Positions 26,301 to 34,657 of a DNA stretch of 64,000 nt are shown piece after piece (within the stretch, counting starts at the first letter, position 1; every line of letters begins with the position of its first letter). The translations under genes and the position numbers were made by a program. This DNA is from Clostridioides sp. ES-S-0010-02. GTDB lineage: Bacteria; Bacillota; Clostridia; Peptostreptococcales; Peptostreptococcaceae. Location: contig CP067345.1 of the NCBI GenBank assembly GCA_020641055.1, forward strand, positions 202,001-266,000, read 5' to 3'. The notes under the pieces were generated by a model that saw nothing but the letters and a program-made list of their open reading frames with translations, was not told the DNA's origin and did not search any database.

Positions 26301-26906
26301 GTGGAAAAATATAAAGTATTAACTGATAAAGTAAAACAAGTATTTAATGGATTTTATATTGATTATGAAAATGAAGATTTACCATATATAGATTTAGATA
26401 GGACTGACAAGATAATACTAAATGAAAGGTATTTTAAAATAGATAGTTTTCCTAAAACGATGGATAAGGAATCTCCACATAGTATCCTTGATGTATTTTG
26501 GGATTTAGATAAAGTAAAGGATAAGTATTTTATACAGGAAAATAAGTTTTTAAGAGCACTATTAATTATAATGAGTTACAGTAAAGAAATAATAATTGTA
26601 AGTGAATATTTTGTAAGTGAAAATAAAAAACATATAAAAAGAGTACTAAGTAAAAAGGAGAGTACATATCTAGAACAATTAAGCGATACCTTATTTGATT
26701 TTAAAGAAATAGGGTATAATTACTATATAATTGATGCTCTTATGAAGTTGGCACTAAGAGAAAGAGTTTATTTCTCTATATATATGTTGGATTTGGGAAT
26801 AGGATTAGAAATAAATGGATTATTTAGCAATGTATATATAGGGTTAAATGGAAGTATAGATATAGTTAAGTATATTTGCAATGTAGAGGGCTTGTATGTA
26901 AGATAG
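26301..26906 (+). CDS. Hypothetical protein downstream of a long palindrome
   Basis: 201 residues, GTG start with GAGGTG seven bases upstream. No recognised domain. The sequence is rich in Ile, Lys, Tyr and Asp with a moderately hydrophobic segment near residues 92-107 (LRALLIIMSYSKEIIIVS), and seems to be a soluble alpha/beta protein. It is separated by 47 bp from the DUF488 gene, so the two probably form an operon. The exact 29-bp inverted repeat directly ahead of its ribosome binding site suggests special control of expression. Confidence 0.65.
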   Translation: MEKYKVLTDKVKQVFNGFYIDYENEDLPYIDLDRTDKIILNERYFKIDSFPKTMDKESPHSILDVFWDLDKVKDKYFIQENKFLRALLIIMSYSKEIIIVSEYFVSENKKHIKRVLSKKESTYLEQLSDTLFDFKEIGYNYYIIDALMKLALRERVYFSIYMLDLGIGLEINGLFSNVYIGLNGSIDIVKYICNVEGLYVR

Positions 26907-26953
26907 ATTATCAATTGTATAAAATAGTAATTTTAAGAATAGTAGGTGATTGT

Positions 26954-27571
26954 ATGGAAATATTTGCAATAGGTCATTCAAATTATCCATTTGATAAGCT
27001 TATTAATATGATAAAAAAATATAATATAAACTGTGTAGTTGACATTAGAGAAACACCATATTCTAAATATAATATTCAGTATAATAGGGAGGCATTCAAT
27101 GAATCCCTGAGAAAGGCTGGATTTGTATATATATACATGGGCAAGGAATTTGGGGCAAAAAGAACTAATAAAGATGTATATACAAAAGAAGGTTATGCAG
27201 ATTTTGAAGAGGTAATAAAGGAAGAAGTATTTTTAAAAGGAATCGAAAGATTAAAAAAGGGATGTCAAATGGGTTATAAAATAGTTTTATTAGGTGCAAT
27301 GCAAGAGCCTATAAGGTGTCATAGAAGTATTTTACTAGGAAAAATATTAAATAAAGAAGGTTTCAATGTAAAATATATAATGCATGAAGGACATTTAGCA
27401 TCTCAAGAAGATATAGAAGAGTCATTATTAGATAAGTATTTTAGTGATAGAAAACAACTGAGTATTGATAATTTATTAGGAAATGCATTAACAAGAGAAG
27501 ATATGATACAAGAAGGCTATAGATTAGCTAATAAAGAAATAGGATATAGAACAGAAAAAATAGGTAAGTAA
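26954..27571 (+). CDS. DUF488-family protein
   Basis: 205 residues from ATG 26954 (TAGGTGAT upstream). The DUF488 signature is complete: FAIGHSNYPFDKLINMI, VVDIRETPYSKYN, FNESLRKAGFVYIYMGKEFG and the cysteine motif EPIRCHRSILLGKIL near residue 133. DUF488 proteins are widespread with no settled function. The extra upstream in-frame residues (to 26876) overlap the preceding gene and lack a ribosome binding site. It follows the unknown 201-residue protein in the same orientation. Confidence 0.87.
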   Translation: MEIFAIGHSNYPFDKLINMIKKYNINCVVDIRETPYSKYNIQYNREAFNESLRKAGFVYIYMGKEFGAKRTNKDVYTKEGYADFEEVIKEEVFLKGIERLKKGCQMGYKIVLLGAMQEPIRCHRSILLGKILNKEGFNVKYIMHEGHLASQEDIEESLLDKYFSDRKQLSIDNLLGNALTREDMIQEGYRLANKEIGYRTEKIGK

Positions 27572-27631
27572 AATATATGAACTACCCAAAAACTTAAACA
27601 CCATTTGATAAGAAAAATTATTATAAATTTG

Positions 27632-27733
27632 TAACAGTTAAACATGATGTACTAGCTAAGGTTTTTATGTTAAATTAATATCATTATCTAAAAGGTTACA
27701 TTGTTTTAAATAGCACATCATGTTGTACTGTTA
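27632..27733. repeat. 23-bp imperfect inverted repeat flanking 56 bp
   Basis: The arms 27632-27654 and 27711-27733 match at 20 of 23 positions after complementing (core AACATGATGT). The right arm reaches into the stop codon of the convergent Staygreen gene. It could be a shared terminator or small-element ends. Confidence 0.65.
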
Positions 27734-28183
27734 AAAAATAAAATCTCTAATATTACCATAATCAACTGTTCTATTAAGAGTAGGATGGCTAGATATAAAT
27801 CTAACTGTAATTTTTGAGTTTAATAAACAAGGATTCGAAGTTAAAAACACTCTGTCTCCATTGACAATAGAAGTAATAGCCACTGGTAAAATATCAACAA
27901 ATGTATCATATCTACTTTTAGCAATTTGATAAGGATAGTTTCCTACAAAAACAAATAGATTTAAGTCATATATATCATCAACGAACCAAGCCCATTGACC
28001 ATAAACTTTGTCAATACTTACTGTACCTAAACCAAGTGTATCAAAGTATGTTGCTATAGTTAAATAAATATTTTCCATGTTTTCTAAGTATGAAACAGTA
28101 TATCTTCTGAAACGTATAGGTGCTGTGGCAGAAATAGGGTAAACCATATTTACATTTAAATTATTCGCATTCAAATTAACCAA
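27731..28183 (-). CDS. Staygreen-family protein
   Basis: 150 residues. The pattern NLNVNMVYPISATAPIRFRRYTVSY.. followed by NIYLTIATYFD, GQWAWFVDD, YQIAKSRYDTFVDILPVAITSIVNGDRVFLTSNP and KITVRFISSHP matches the Staygreen family by eye. In plants this family removes magnesium from chlorophyll a; bacterial members can show dechelating activity, but a clostridial substrate is unknown. It is the full domain without extensions. It is convergent to DUF488, with a shared inverted repeat at the 3' ends. No pigment genes are nearby. Confidence 0.7.
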   Translation of the reverse strand: MVNLNANNLNVNMVYPISATAPIRFRRYTVSYLENMENIYLTIATYFDTLGLGTVSIDKVYGQWAWFVDDIYDLNLFVFVGNYPYQIAKSRYDTFVDILPVAITSIVNGDRVFLTSNPCLLNSKITVRFISSHPTLNRTVDYGNIRDFIF

Positions 28184-28694
28184 AGTATCACATCCTAAAA
28201 ATAGTCTATAAGATACAATATTTAAATTGATGTGATTTTGTTACAGATATCTTATAAGATTTTATAAATGATTAGAATTAGGATACAAAGTGAATTAACA
28301 AGCCTAATAAGATATTCTACACTAATAGGTACAGGTTGGTAATAGTGTCAAATTGTTATTACAGGACTTATATGTGATAATATTATGAAATTGTTATTAT
28401 TGTACAATAGTGGTACAATATTATCGAAATACAGTGATTGCGTTTGATGTCCAGCTATATTAACTGGTTAATTTAACTCATAAATATTTTAAATCTAGTA
28501 TCCATAAAGAATAATAAACATAAGATAATTATAAAGATATACTGTGTTCAAATGATATTAAACAAGATTTATATTATTTGAATACAGTATATTATAACGT
28601 TGAAAATACAATTCTAAACCTTATGATATCAATTCATAGTTTGATAAACTAATTAAAAATTAAATTTATATAAAGAGGGAAAAGAGGAAAAGGA
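28184..28694. other. Divergent intergenic region with hairpins
   Basis: No gene is visible. TATAAGATA/TATCTTATA pairing near 28204-28259, GATAATATTAT repeats near 28377-28430 and a 22-bp hairpin at 28537-28592 make it unusually rich in inverted repeats. It must hold the promoters of the Staygreen and MATE genes. Confidence 0.5.
28537..28592. repeat. 22-bp inverted repeat (two G-T positions)
   Basis: ATATACTGTGTTCAAATGATAT (28537-28558, shown to 20+ only as position range) pairs with 28571-28592 at all positions if two G-T pairs are allowed; loop of 12 bases. No T-run follows; it lies about 100 bp upstream of the MATE start. Confidence 0.7.
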
Positions 28695-30053
28695 ATGTTT
28701 ATAAGGAAGAATGTTATAAGATTAGCAATTCCTATAATGATAGAGCAGACATTTGTTATGCTTTTAGGGGTATTTAATACAATGATGGCAGGTCATATTG
28801 GGGAAGAGGCTGTATCTGCAGTTGGAATGGTTGATTCAATCAACAATATATTTATATCTGTATTTGCTGCGCTATCTGTTGGTGCTACTGTTGTTGTAGC
28901 TCAACAAATAGGGAAAAGAGATAATGAAAAAGTAAATGAAACTATCAAGCAAGCATTAATATCTGGTGTAATATTATCATTTACAATAACAGTATTAATG
29001 TGGATTTTTAGAACAGGTGTAATCAATTTGTTTTATGGTTCAGCAGAAGAATTGGTAAAATCAAATGCAAAACTATACATAGAGTTTACATTATTCACCT
29101 ATCCATTTATTGCAACACAGCAGATAGCAAATGGTATTCTAAGGGGTTGTGGAGATGTAAAGAAACCTATGTATGTGACTATGTTTATGAATATAGTAAA
29201 TGTAACATTAGGATATATACTTATATATGGTGTTGATTTAAATACTTTAGGAATAAATTTACAGACACCTTCTTATGGCATAACAGGAGCAGCTATGTCT
29301 ATTGCCATAGCCAGAATAATCGGATGTATAGTTATTGTAAGGGCTTTGTTTAAAGGGAATGAATTTATATCTATAGGTAAAATATTTCCATTTAAGATTG
29401 ATGTTGAAACTCAAAAATCTATATTCAATATAGGTATACCAGCAGGGGTTGAACAATTACTTTTTAATGCAGGTAAATTGATTGTTCAAATATTTATAGT
29501 TACTATGGGAACATCAGCGATTGCATCAAATGCAATAGGAATGTCAATTGCATCTATTATAAATGTAATTGGAAATGCATTGGCCTTGTCTGCTACGACT
29601 TTGGTGGGTCAATATATAGGACGGGGAGACATCAAAGGGGCTAAGAGTACTTTATTGTATCTAACTAAATTTGCAACGGTTTGCTTATTTGCAGTAGGTG
29701 CTATATTTATACCAATTGCACCATGGATTTCAAGCATGTATACTCAAAACTCGAATGTAATTGATGTATCAACACAATTGATTCGAAGTGATTGTTTAGC
29801 TATGGTAATATGGCCTATATCCTTTGTATTATCAGCAGGGCTGAAAGGTGCTGGAGATACTAGATATACAATGATGACAGCCGTAATAGGAATGTGGATT
29901 TTTAGAATTTTTACAGGTTACGTATTAGGGGTTGTATTAGAATTTGGAGTGCTAGGAATTTGGATAGGTATGTATACAGATTGGCTTGTTAGAGGAACAT
30001 TATATTGTTTGAGATTAAGAGGAACGAAGTGGCTAAAACACAAAGTTGCATAG
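28695..30053 (+). CDS. MATE-family multidrug efflux transporter
   Basis: 452 residues and about twelve transmembrane segments in two halves, each opening with the MATE pattern (VIRLAIPIMIEQTFVMLLGVFNTMMAGHIGEEAVSAVG and IFNIGIPAGVEQLLFNAGKLIVQIFIVTMG). It resembles the NorM/DinF class that exports cationic drugs using Na+ or H+ gradients. GAGGAAAAGGA precedes the ATG. It is transcribed alone and ends at a strong terminator (30061-30105). No regulator is adjacent. Confidence 0.9.
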   Translation: MFIRKNVIRLAIPIMIEQTFVMLLGVFNTMMAGHIGEEAVSAVGMVDSINNIFISVFAALSVGATVVVAQQIGKRDNEKVNETIKQALISGVILSFTITVLMWIFRTGVINLFYGSAEELVKSNAKLYIEFTLFTYPFIATQQIANGILRGCGDVKKPMYVTMFMNIVNVTLGYILIYGVDLNTLGINLQTPSYGITGAAMSIAIARIIGCIVIVRALFKGNEFISIGKIFPFKIDVETQKSIFNIGIPAGVEQLLFNAGKLIVQIFIVTMGTSAIASNAIGMSIASIINVIGNALALSATTLVGQYIGRGDIKGAKSTLLYLTKFATVCLFAVGAIFIPIAPWISSMYTQNSNVIDVSTQLIRSDCLAMVIWPISFVLSAGLKGAGDTRYTMMTAVIGMWIFRIFTGYVLGVVLEFGVLGIWIGMYTDWLVRGTLYCLRLRGTKWLKHKVA

Positions 30054-30060
30054 AATATAT

Positions 30061-30105
30061 AAAATCACTTTTAGATAGTAAATTCTATTTAAAAGTGATT
30101 TTTTA
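30061..30105 (+). terminator. Strong Rho-independent terminator
   Basis: The 18-bp arms 30061-30078 and 30085-30102 pair with one G-T, followed by TTTTATTT. Confidence 0.9.
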
Positions 30106-30325
30106 TTTAGAGAATATCATAATTATAAGTATGATATATAGAAAAATTAAAATATGTAAATTAAGTATATAATTATATGGACACTATAAATTATATACTG
30201 TAGAGAATTACATAATTTGGCGACAAATATTAGAAATATATATCTATATTTAATAATATATATGGGTATATTATTAAATATAAAAAATATTAGATATTTA
30301 TTTAATAATAAAGGTGGGTATTTTT

Positions 30326-30706
30326 ATGATAAATAAAATAGGAAAAATAACTCTCTATGTAAATAATCAAGAGGATGCAAAATTGTTTTGGACAGAAAAA
30401 TTAAATTTTGTGGTAACTTATGAAAAAGAAATGGGTCCAGATATGAAATGGGTGGAAGTAGCACCAAGTAAAAATGAATTTACAACATTTGTATTGTATG
30501 ATAAAAATCTGATGATGAAGCAAAATCAAGATGTAAATTTATTGCATCCATCAATAATTTTAAGTACAAGAGATATTCATGGAACTTATGAACAGATAGC
30601 AAAGAATAAAGTTGAAGTAGGGGAATTAATGGAGATGCCTTATGGAAGAATGTTTTCTTTTAAAGACCAAGATGGAAATTCTTACTTAGTCAGAGAAGAT
30701 AAATAA
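30326..30706 (+). CDS. VOC-family (glyoxalase-like) protein
   Basis: 126 residues from ATG 30326 (AAGGTGGG seven bases upstream). Two beta-alpha-beta-beta-beta modules are visible (KITLYVNNQEDAKLFWTEKLNFVVTYEKEMG.. and HPSIILSTRDIHGTYEQIAKNKVEVGELMEMPYGRMFSFKDQDGNSYLVRE), as in single-domain VOC proteins close to bleomycin or fosfomycin resistance-like members. The metal ligands cannot be assigned safely, so enzymatic activity is uncertain. Confidence 0.85.
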   Translation: MINKIGKITLYVNNQEDAKLFWTEKLNFVVTYEKEMGPDMKWVEVAPSKNEFTTFVLYDKNLMMKQNQDVNLLHPSIILSTRDIHGTYEQIAKNKVEVGELMEMPYGRMFSFKDQDGNSYLVREDK

Positions 30707-30830
30707 TTTTGTAAAGTGTTAAATTTACTCAATATCTGATATAATTAGATACAATAATTATTATAATTTAGTATTAAACGATAATTATATAATTAAAAAT
30801 CAATTGTAAAATTTGAGTAGAGGTGATAAA

Positions 30831-31031
30831 ATGTTTAAGAAAATGGCAGTACTAAAAGATATAGCAACTAAAATAGGACGTAAAAAAGCGTATGAATTAT
30901 TAGAAATGGTTGAAGGTAATGACGCTTTTGTAGCTGAAGTAAAAATAAAAAAGAATGGGATTGAATCTAAAAAAGAAGAAATCATGTTAAAAGATAATCA
31001 AAAAATAATATTAGAGTATATAGAAGGTTAA
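30831..31031 (+). CDS. Small hypothetical protein
   Basis: 66 residues from ATG 30831, preceded by GAGGTGAT. It is lysine- and glutamate-rich with an N-terminal amphipathic helix and a beta-rich second half. I recognise no family. A good ribosome binding site and a dedicated terminator 40 bp downstream make it a credible gene. The nine extra upstream codons that are also open overlap the ribosome binding site. Confidence 0.6.
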   Translation: MFKKMAVLKDIATKIGRKKAYELLEMVEGNDAFVAEVKIKKNGIESKKEEIMLKDNQKIILEYIEG

Positions 31032-31069
31032 TTTTTAGATACATATATAATTAAATAATACTGATTTTT

Positions 31070-31102
31070 AAAGATGAGTTATGAAAACTCATCTTTTTTA
31101 TT
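31070..31102 (+). terminator. Rho-independent terminator
   Basis: AAAGATGAGTT pairs perfectly with AACTCATCTTT around ATGAA, followed by TTTATTTTTT. Confidence 0.9.
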
Positions 31103-31225
31103 TTTTCATAACTTTGTTTTATATTTAATATATATTTTATCCCTTAGAGTTGCTGAGATATAAAAAGTACTGATATAATAAAAGAATGGATATAAATGTA
31201 ATATTTTACAGAAAAGAGGGGTATT

Positions 31226-31954
31226 ATGCTTGAAATAAAAAATCTTTCCTTTAATGTTGAGTCTAACAATGAGGAGCTAGGAATAATAAATGATGTTAGC
31301 CTTTCATTTGAAAAAGGCAAACTTATTGTTATCACAGGACCAAATGGTGGAGGAAAATCCACAATTGCTAAGCTTATTATGGGAATTGAAAAAGCCACTA
31401 GCGGTCAAATACTTTTAGATGGAGAAGATATAACTAATCTTAGCATCACAGAAAGAGCAAAAAAAGGAATAGGATATGCATTTCAACAACCACCAAGAAT
31501 AAAAGGTATGACAGTTGAAAACCTGCTTACTCTTGCTCATGGAAAACCATTGTCTACTGATGTGTGTTGTCAATATCTTACAGATGTTGGATTGTGCTCA
31601 AAAGACTATTTAAATCGTGAAGTTGATAACTCTCTTTCTGGAGGGGAAATGAAAAGAATCGAGATAGCAACTCTTTTTGCTAGAGATTTAAAGGTTTCTA
31701 TATTTGATGAACCTGAAGCAGGTATAGACCTTTGGAGTTTTGGAAAGCTTAATGAAAGTTTTAAGAAAATTCATGGGGAATCTGACCAAACTATAATCAT
31801 AATTTCTCACCAAGAAAGAATACTAGAGTTAGCTGATGAAATAATTGTTTTACAAGATGGTTCAGTAAAAAGCCATGGAACAAAAGATGCTATATTACCT
31901 GAAATCATGTGCCAAGTTAATTCAAACTGTGAATTAATGAAAGATATGAATTAA
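31226..31954 (+). CDS. SufC-like ABC ATPase
   Basis: 242 residues. Walker A GPNGGGKST (38-46), signature LSGGEMKR (137-144) and Walker B VSIFDEPEAGID with Asp161-Glu162 are intact, and the spacing fits SufC of FeS-cluster assembly rather than a transporter ATPase (no membrane partner nearby). It is 21 bp upstream of a SufB/SufD-like gene, and the pair forms a two-gene SufBC-type scaffold. GAGGGG precedes the ATG. There is no adjacent SufS, SufU or SufE, so sulfur must come from elsewhere. Confidence 0.85.
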   Translation: MLEIKNLSFNVESNNEELGIINDVSLSFEKGKLIVITGPNGGGKSTIAKLIMGIEKATSGQILLDGEDITNLSITERAKKGIGYAFQQPPRIKGMTVENLLTLAHGKPLSTDVCCQYLTDVGLCSKDYLNREVDNSLSGGEMKRIEIATLFARDLKVSIFDEPEAGIDLWSFGKLNESFKKIHGESDQTIIIISHQERILELADEIIVLQDGSVKSHGTKDAILPEIMCQVNSNCELMKDMN

Positions 31955-31975
31955 TTAGAAAGGAAGGCAAATTAA

Positions 31976-32893
31976 ATGAACAAAATAGACTTAAATCTTT
32001 TAGAAAAAGTTGCTGAACTTCGTGGAACTCCATTAGGAGCATACAATATACGTAAAAATGGACAAGGTATAGAAAGACATTCAACTGAAAATGTAACTAT
32101 AGCTCCAAAGACTGATAAACCTGGAATTGATATTATAGTAAAACCAAACACTAAAGGAGAAAATGTTCATATACCAGTAATAGTAACAGAAGCTGGTGTA
32201 CAAGACATGGTTTATAATGATTTTGAAATTGGAGAAAATGCAGATGTTGTTATAATTGCTGGTTGTGGTATACATAATTGTGGTAATGATGACAGTGAAC
32301 ACAATGGAATACATAGATTCTTCTTACATAAAGGAGCTCGTCTAAAATATGTGGAAAAACATTATGGCGAAGGTGATGGAGAGGGAAAAAGAATTTTAAA
32401 TCCAGTTACGATTGTTAATATGGGTGAAGATTCATATTGTGAAATGGAAACAATTCAGATTAAAGGCGTTGATTCAACTAAAAGAGAAATGGATGCCACT
32501 TTAGGTAAAGGAGCAAAGATAGTTGTATTTGAAAAGTTGTTAACTCATGGAAATCAAGTTGCAGAATCTAATATGAAGGTTATATTGGAAGGTGAAAATT
32601 CTTCTGCTCAAGTAATTTCTCGTACAGTTGGTCAAGACAACTCTAAACAAAAATTTAATCCTTGTGTTATTGGGGATTCTCTTTGCTCTGCACATGTTCA
32701 ATGTGACTCAATAATTATGGGAAATTCTCAAATTAGTGCTATACCTGAAATTGCTGCAAACCATCCAGATGCTCTTTTAGTACATGAAGCAGCAATTGGA
32801 AAGATTGCAGGAGACCAAATTTTAAAGATGATGACATTAGGACTTACAGAAGAAGAAGCAGAACAACAAATACTAAATTGTTTTTTAAAGTAA
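31976..32893 (+). CDS. Short SufB/SufD-like scaffold protein
   Basis: 305 residues, clearly shorter than canonical SufB (about 470). The SufBD beta-helix core is recognisable in EIGENADVVIIAGCGIHNCG, the C-terminal ISAIPEIAANHPDALLVHEAAIGKIAGDQI and the closing helix of TEEEAEQQILNCF. Several cysteines lie in the core (GCGIHNCG, NPCVIGDSLCSAHVQCDS). With the SufC-like ATPase it forms a minimal SufBC unit as found in anaerobes and archaea. Possible cluster ligands are visible, but none is proven. A 13-bp terminator follows. Confidence 0.85.
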   Translation: MNKIDLNLLEKVAELRGTPLGAYNIRKNGQGIERHSTENVTIAPKTDKPGIDIIVKPNTKGENVHIPVIVTEAGVQDMVYNDFEIGENADVVIIAGCGIHNCGNDDSEHNGIHRFFLHKGARLKYVEKHYGEGDGEGKRILNPVTIVNMGEDSYCEMETIQIKGVDSTKREMDATLGKGAKIVVFEKLLTHGNQVAESNMKVILEGENSSAQVISRTVGQDNSKQKFNPCVIGDSLCSAHVQCDSIIMGNSQISAIPEIAANHPDALLVHEAAIGKIAGDQILKMMTLGLTEEEAEQQILNCFLK

Positions 32894-32942
32894 GTCCAAG
32901 TTTTTATTTAATTTAATATAATTAATATAGTATAATATAATG

Positions 32943-32982
32943 AATAAGTCTAAAATTTTTTTATTTTTAGACTTATTTTCTT
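32943..32982 (+). terminator. Rho-independent terminator
   Basis: AATAAGTCTAAAA pairs perfectly with TTTTAGACTTATT, followed by TTCTTTA; ends the SufC/SufB pair. Confidence 0.8.
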
Positions 32983-33035
32983 TATGTAAGATAAAACTAT
33001 TAGAGAAATTATACTGTAATTAGGATGTGGAATAA

Positions 33036-34220
33036 ATGAAAAACTTACTTATAAGAAATGGCACAATAATATCTCCAAAAGATGGTATCAAATTTGAGAA
33101 AAGAGATATCTTGGTTTTACATGGAAAGATATGTGATATTGGATTAAATCTTAAAGAAATGATAAGAAAAGAAAAAATACTCATAAACAAAGAGTTTGAG
33201 ATAATAAATGCTAACAACATGTATATTTCTCCTGGATTTATAGATGTTCATACCCATTGTTATAAGAGAAAATTACCTACAGGTATGGATTCTGATTCAA
33301 TTGGAATTGAAAAAGGTTCAACAGTTATATTTGATGCAGGTACAGCAGGTCCTGTAAATTACTACGATTTTAAGAAAAAATATATGGATGAATGTAAGAC
33401 TGAAGTGTATTCATTTTTAAATGTAACTAATGAGGGATTAAATATATTGAATGAATCAACATCTTTAGATGTTATAAATTTTGATAACATTGAGTCTATT
33501 GTAGAAAAAAACATGGAAAAGATAAAAGGTATAAAAGTAAAAGCAAGTAAATTTCAATCTAGTACAGATGGTATAGATATAATTAAGAAGTCAAAGCAAA
33601 TTGCAGAAAAATTAAATTTACCATTAGTGGTATATATAGGGGAGTATCCATCATATATAGATGAAGTAATGAATATTTTGGGAAAGGGAGATGTAGTTAC
33701 GCCTGTATATGGAAATAGCACAAATGGAATATTTAATGAATCTGGCAGTTTGAGAGAATCTGTATTAAATGCAAAAGATAAAGGTGTATTATTTGATGTA
33801 TGCCATGGATTAGAGCAGTTTGATTTTGAAGTCTTTAAAAAAGCAGTAAATCAAGGATTAGAGCCAGATTTAATAAGTACAGATATGCATATAAAAAATA
33901 TGAAAGATATACATTATTCTCTTTTAAATGTTGTAAATAAAATCATGGAACTTGGTATACCTCTAGAAAAATGTATAGAAAAAGTAACTGAATATCCAAC
34001 AAAAGTTTTTAATTTACAAGGAAGTCAAGGTAGGATAAAAATTGGTGGAGAAGGTGATTTTACAATATTTACAATAGATGATAGTGAAGAAATTATAACA
34101 GATTATAATAATAATGAACTAATGCTAAATAAAAAATTGAACTTACAATATACTATAAAATCATGGATGAAAAGTAGTGAAGTTTATAGACATTCGTATG
34201 ATGGCACTGTAATAAATTAA
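33036..34220 (+). CDS. Amidohydrolase/deacetylase-family metallohydrolase
   Basis: 394 residues. The amidohydrolase metal motif is in PGFIDVHTHCYKR (HxH at about 71-73), with the candidate bridging lysine in GIKVKASKF and the late aspartate region EPDLISTDMHIK. It resembles the EF_0837-type dihydroorotase-like subgroup by layout (DAGTAGPVNYYDFKK). Members are poorly characterised, and some deacetylate amino-sugar or amino-acid derivatives. The ribosome binding site is weak (TAGGATG). Its context, between the SufBC pair and a ferredoxin, does not reveal a pathway. Confidence 0.8.
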   Translation: MKNLLIRNGTIISPKDGIKFEKRDILVLHGKICDIGLNLKEMIRKEKILINKEFEIINANNMYISPGFIDVHTHCYKRKLPTGMDSDSIGIEKGSTVIFDAGTAGPVNYYDFKKKYMDECKTEVYSFLNVTNEGLNILNESTSLDVINFDNIESIVEKNMEKIKGIKVKASKFQSSTDGIDIIKKSKQIAEKLNLPLVVYIGEYPSYIDEVMNILGKGDVVTPVYGNSTNGIFNESGSLRESVLNAKDKGVLFDVCHGLEQFDFEVFKKAVNQGLEPDLISTDMHIKNMKDIHYSLLNVVNKIMELGIPLEKCIEKVTEYPTKVFNLQGSQGRIKIGGEGDFTIFTIDDSEEIITDYNNNELMLNKKLNLQYTIKSWMKSSEVYRHSYDGTVIN

Positions 34221-34318
34221 GTTATATTGAAAAAAAAGGAAAAATATGTTTAAATTAGTATATATTGGATAAATATGTAATGGAACAATAATTATAATTT
34301 TAGGGGAGGTATTTTAGT

Positions 34319-34507
34319 ATGAAAGCATTTGTTGATAAAGATGTATGTGTAGCTTGTGGAGCGTGTATAGGAACATGTCCAGACGTTTTTAGTATGAGTG
34401 ATGAAGGACATTCAGTTGCAATTGAAGGAGAAATACCAGCAGAATTACAAGATTTATGTAAAGAAGCAGAAGAAGGATGTCCAGTTTCAGCTATAACAGT
34501 TAAATAA
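34319..34507 (+). CDS. Single [4Fe-4S] ferredoxin
   Basis: 62 residues. Cluster ligands are visible as CVACGACIGTCP (Cys10, 13, 16, with Cys20) and Cys54 in GCPVSA; Cys20 and Cys47 could form a disulfide, as in Thermotoga or Desulfovibrio-type monocluster ferredoxins. It is a small acidic electron carrier of the cytosol. GGGGAGG precedes the ATG, and a perfect terminator follows, so it is monocistronic. Confidence 0.93.
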   Translation: MKAFVDKDVCVACGACIGTCPDVFSMSDEGHSVAIEGEIPAELQDLCKEAEEGCPVSAITVK

Positions 34508-34557
34508 GACTGTTTAGATTTAGTTTCAAGACAACATATAAGATTTGATTATTATTT

Positions 34558-34601
34558 AAGCTATAGTATTAGATTAAGATTCTATTACTATAGCTTTTTA
34601 A
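34558..34601 (+). terminator. Rho-independent terminator
   Basis: AAGCTATAGTA pairs perfectly with TACTATAGCTT, with TTAGA/TCTA extension inside, followed by TTTTT. Confidence 0.9.
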
Positions 34602-34657
34602 AATATATAAACTCAAAAGATAATATATTATTTTTATAAAAAGTGGAGGACTTATAT

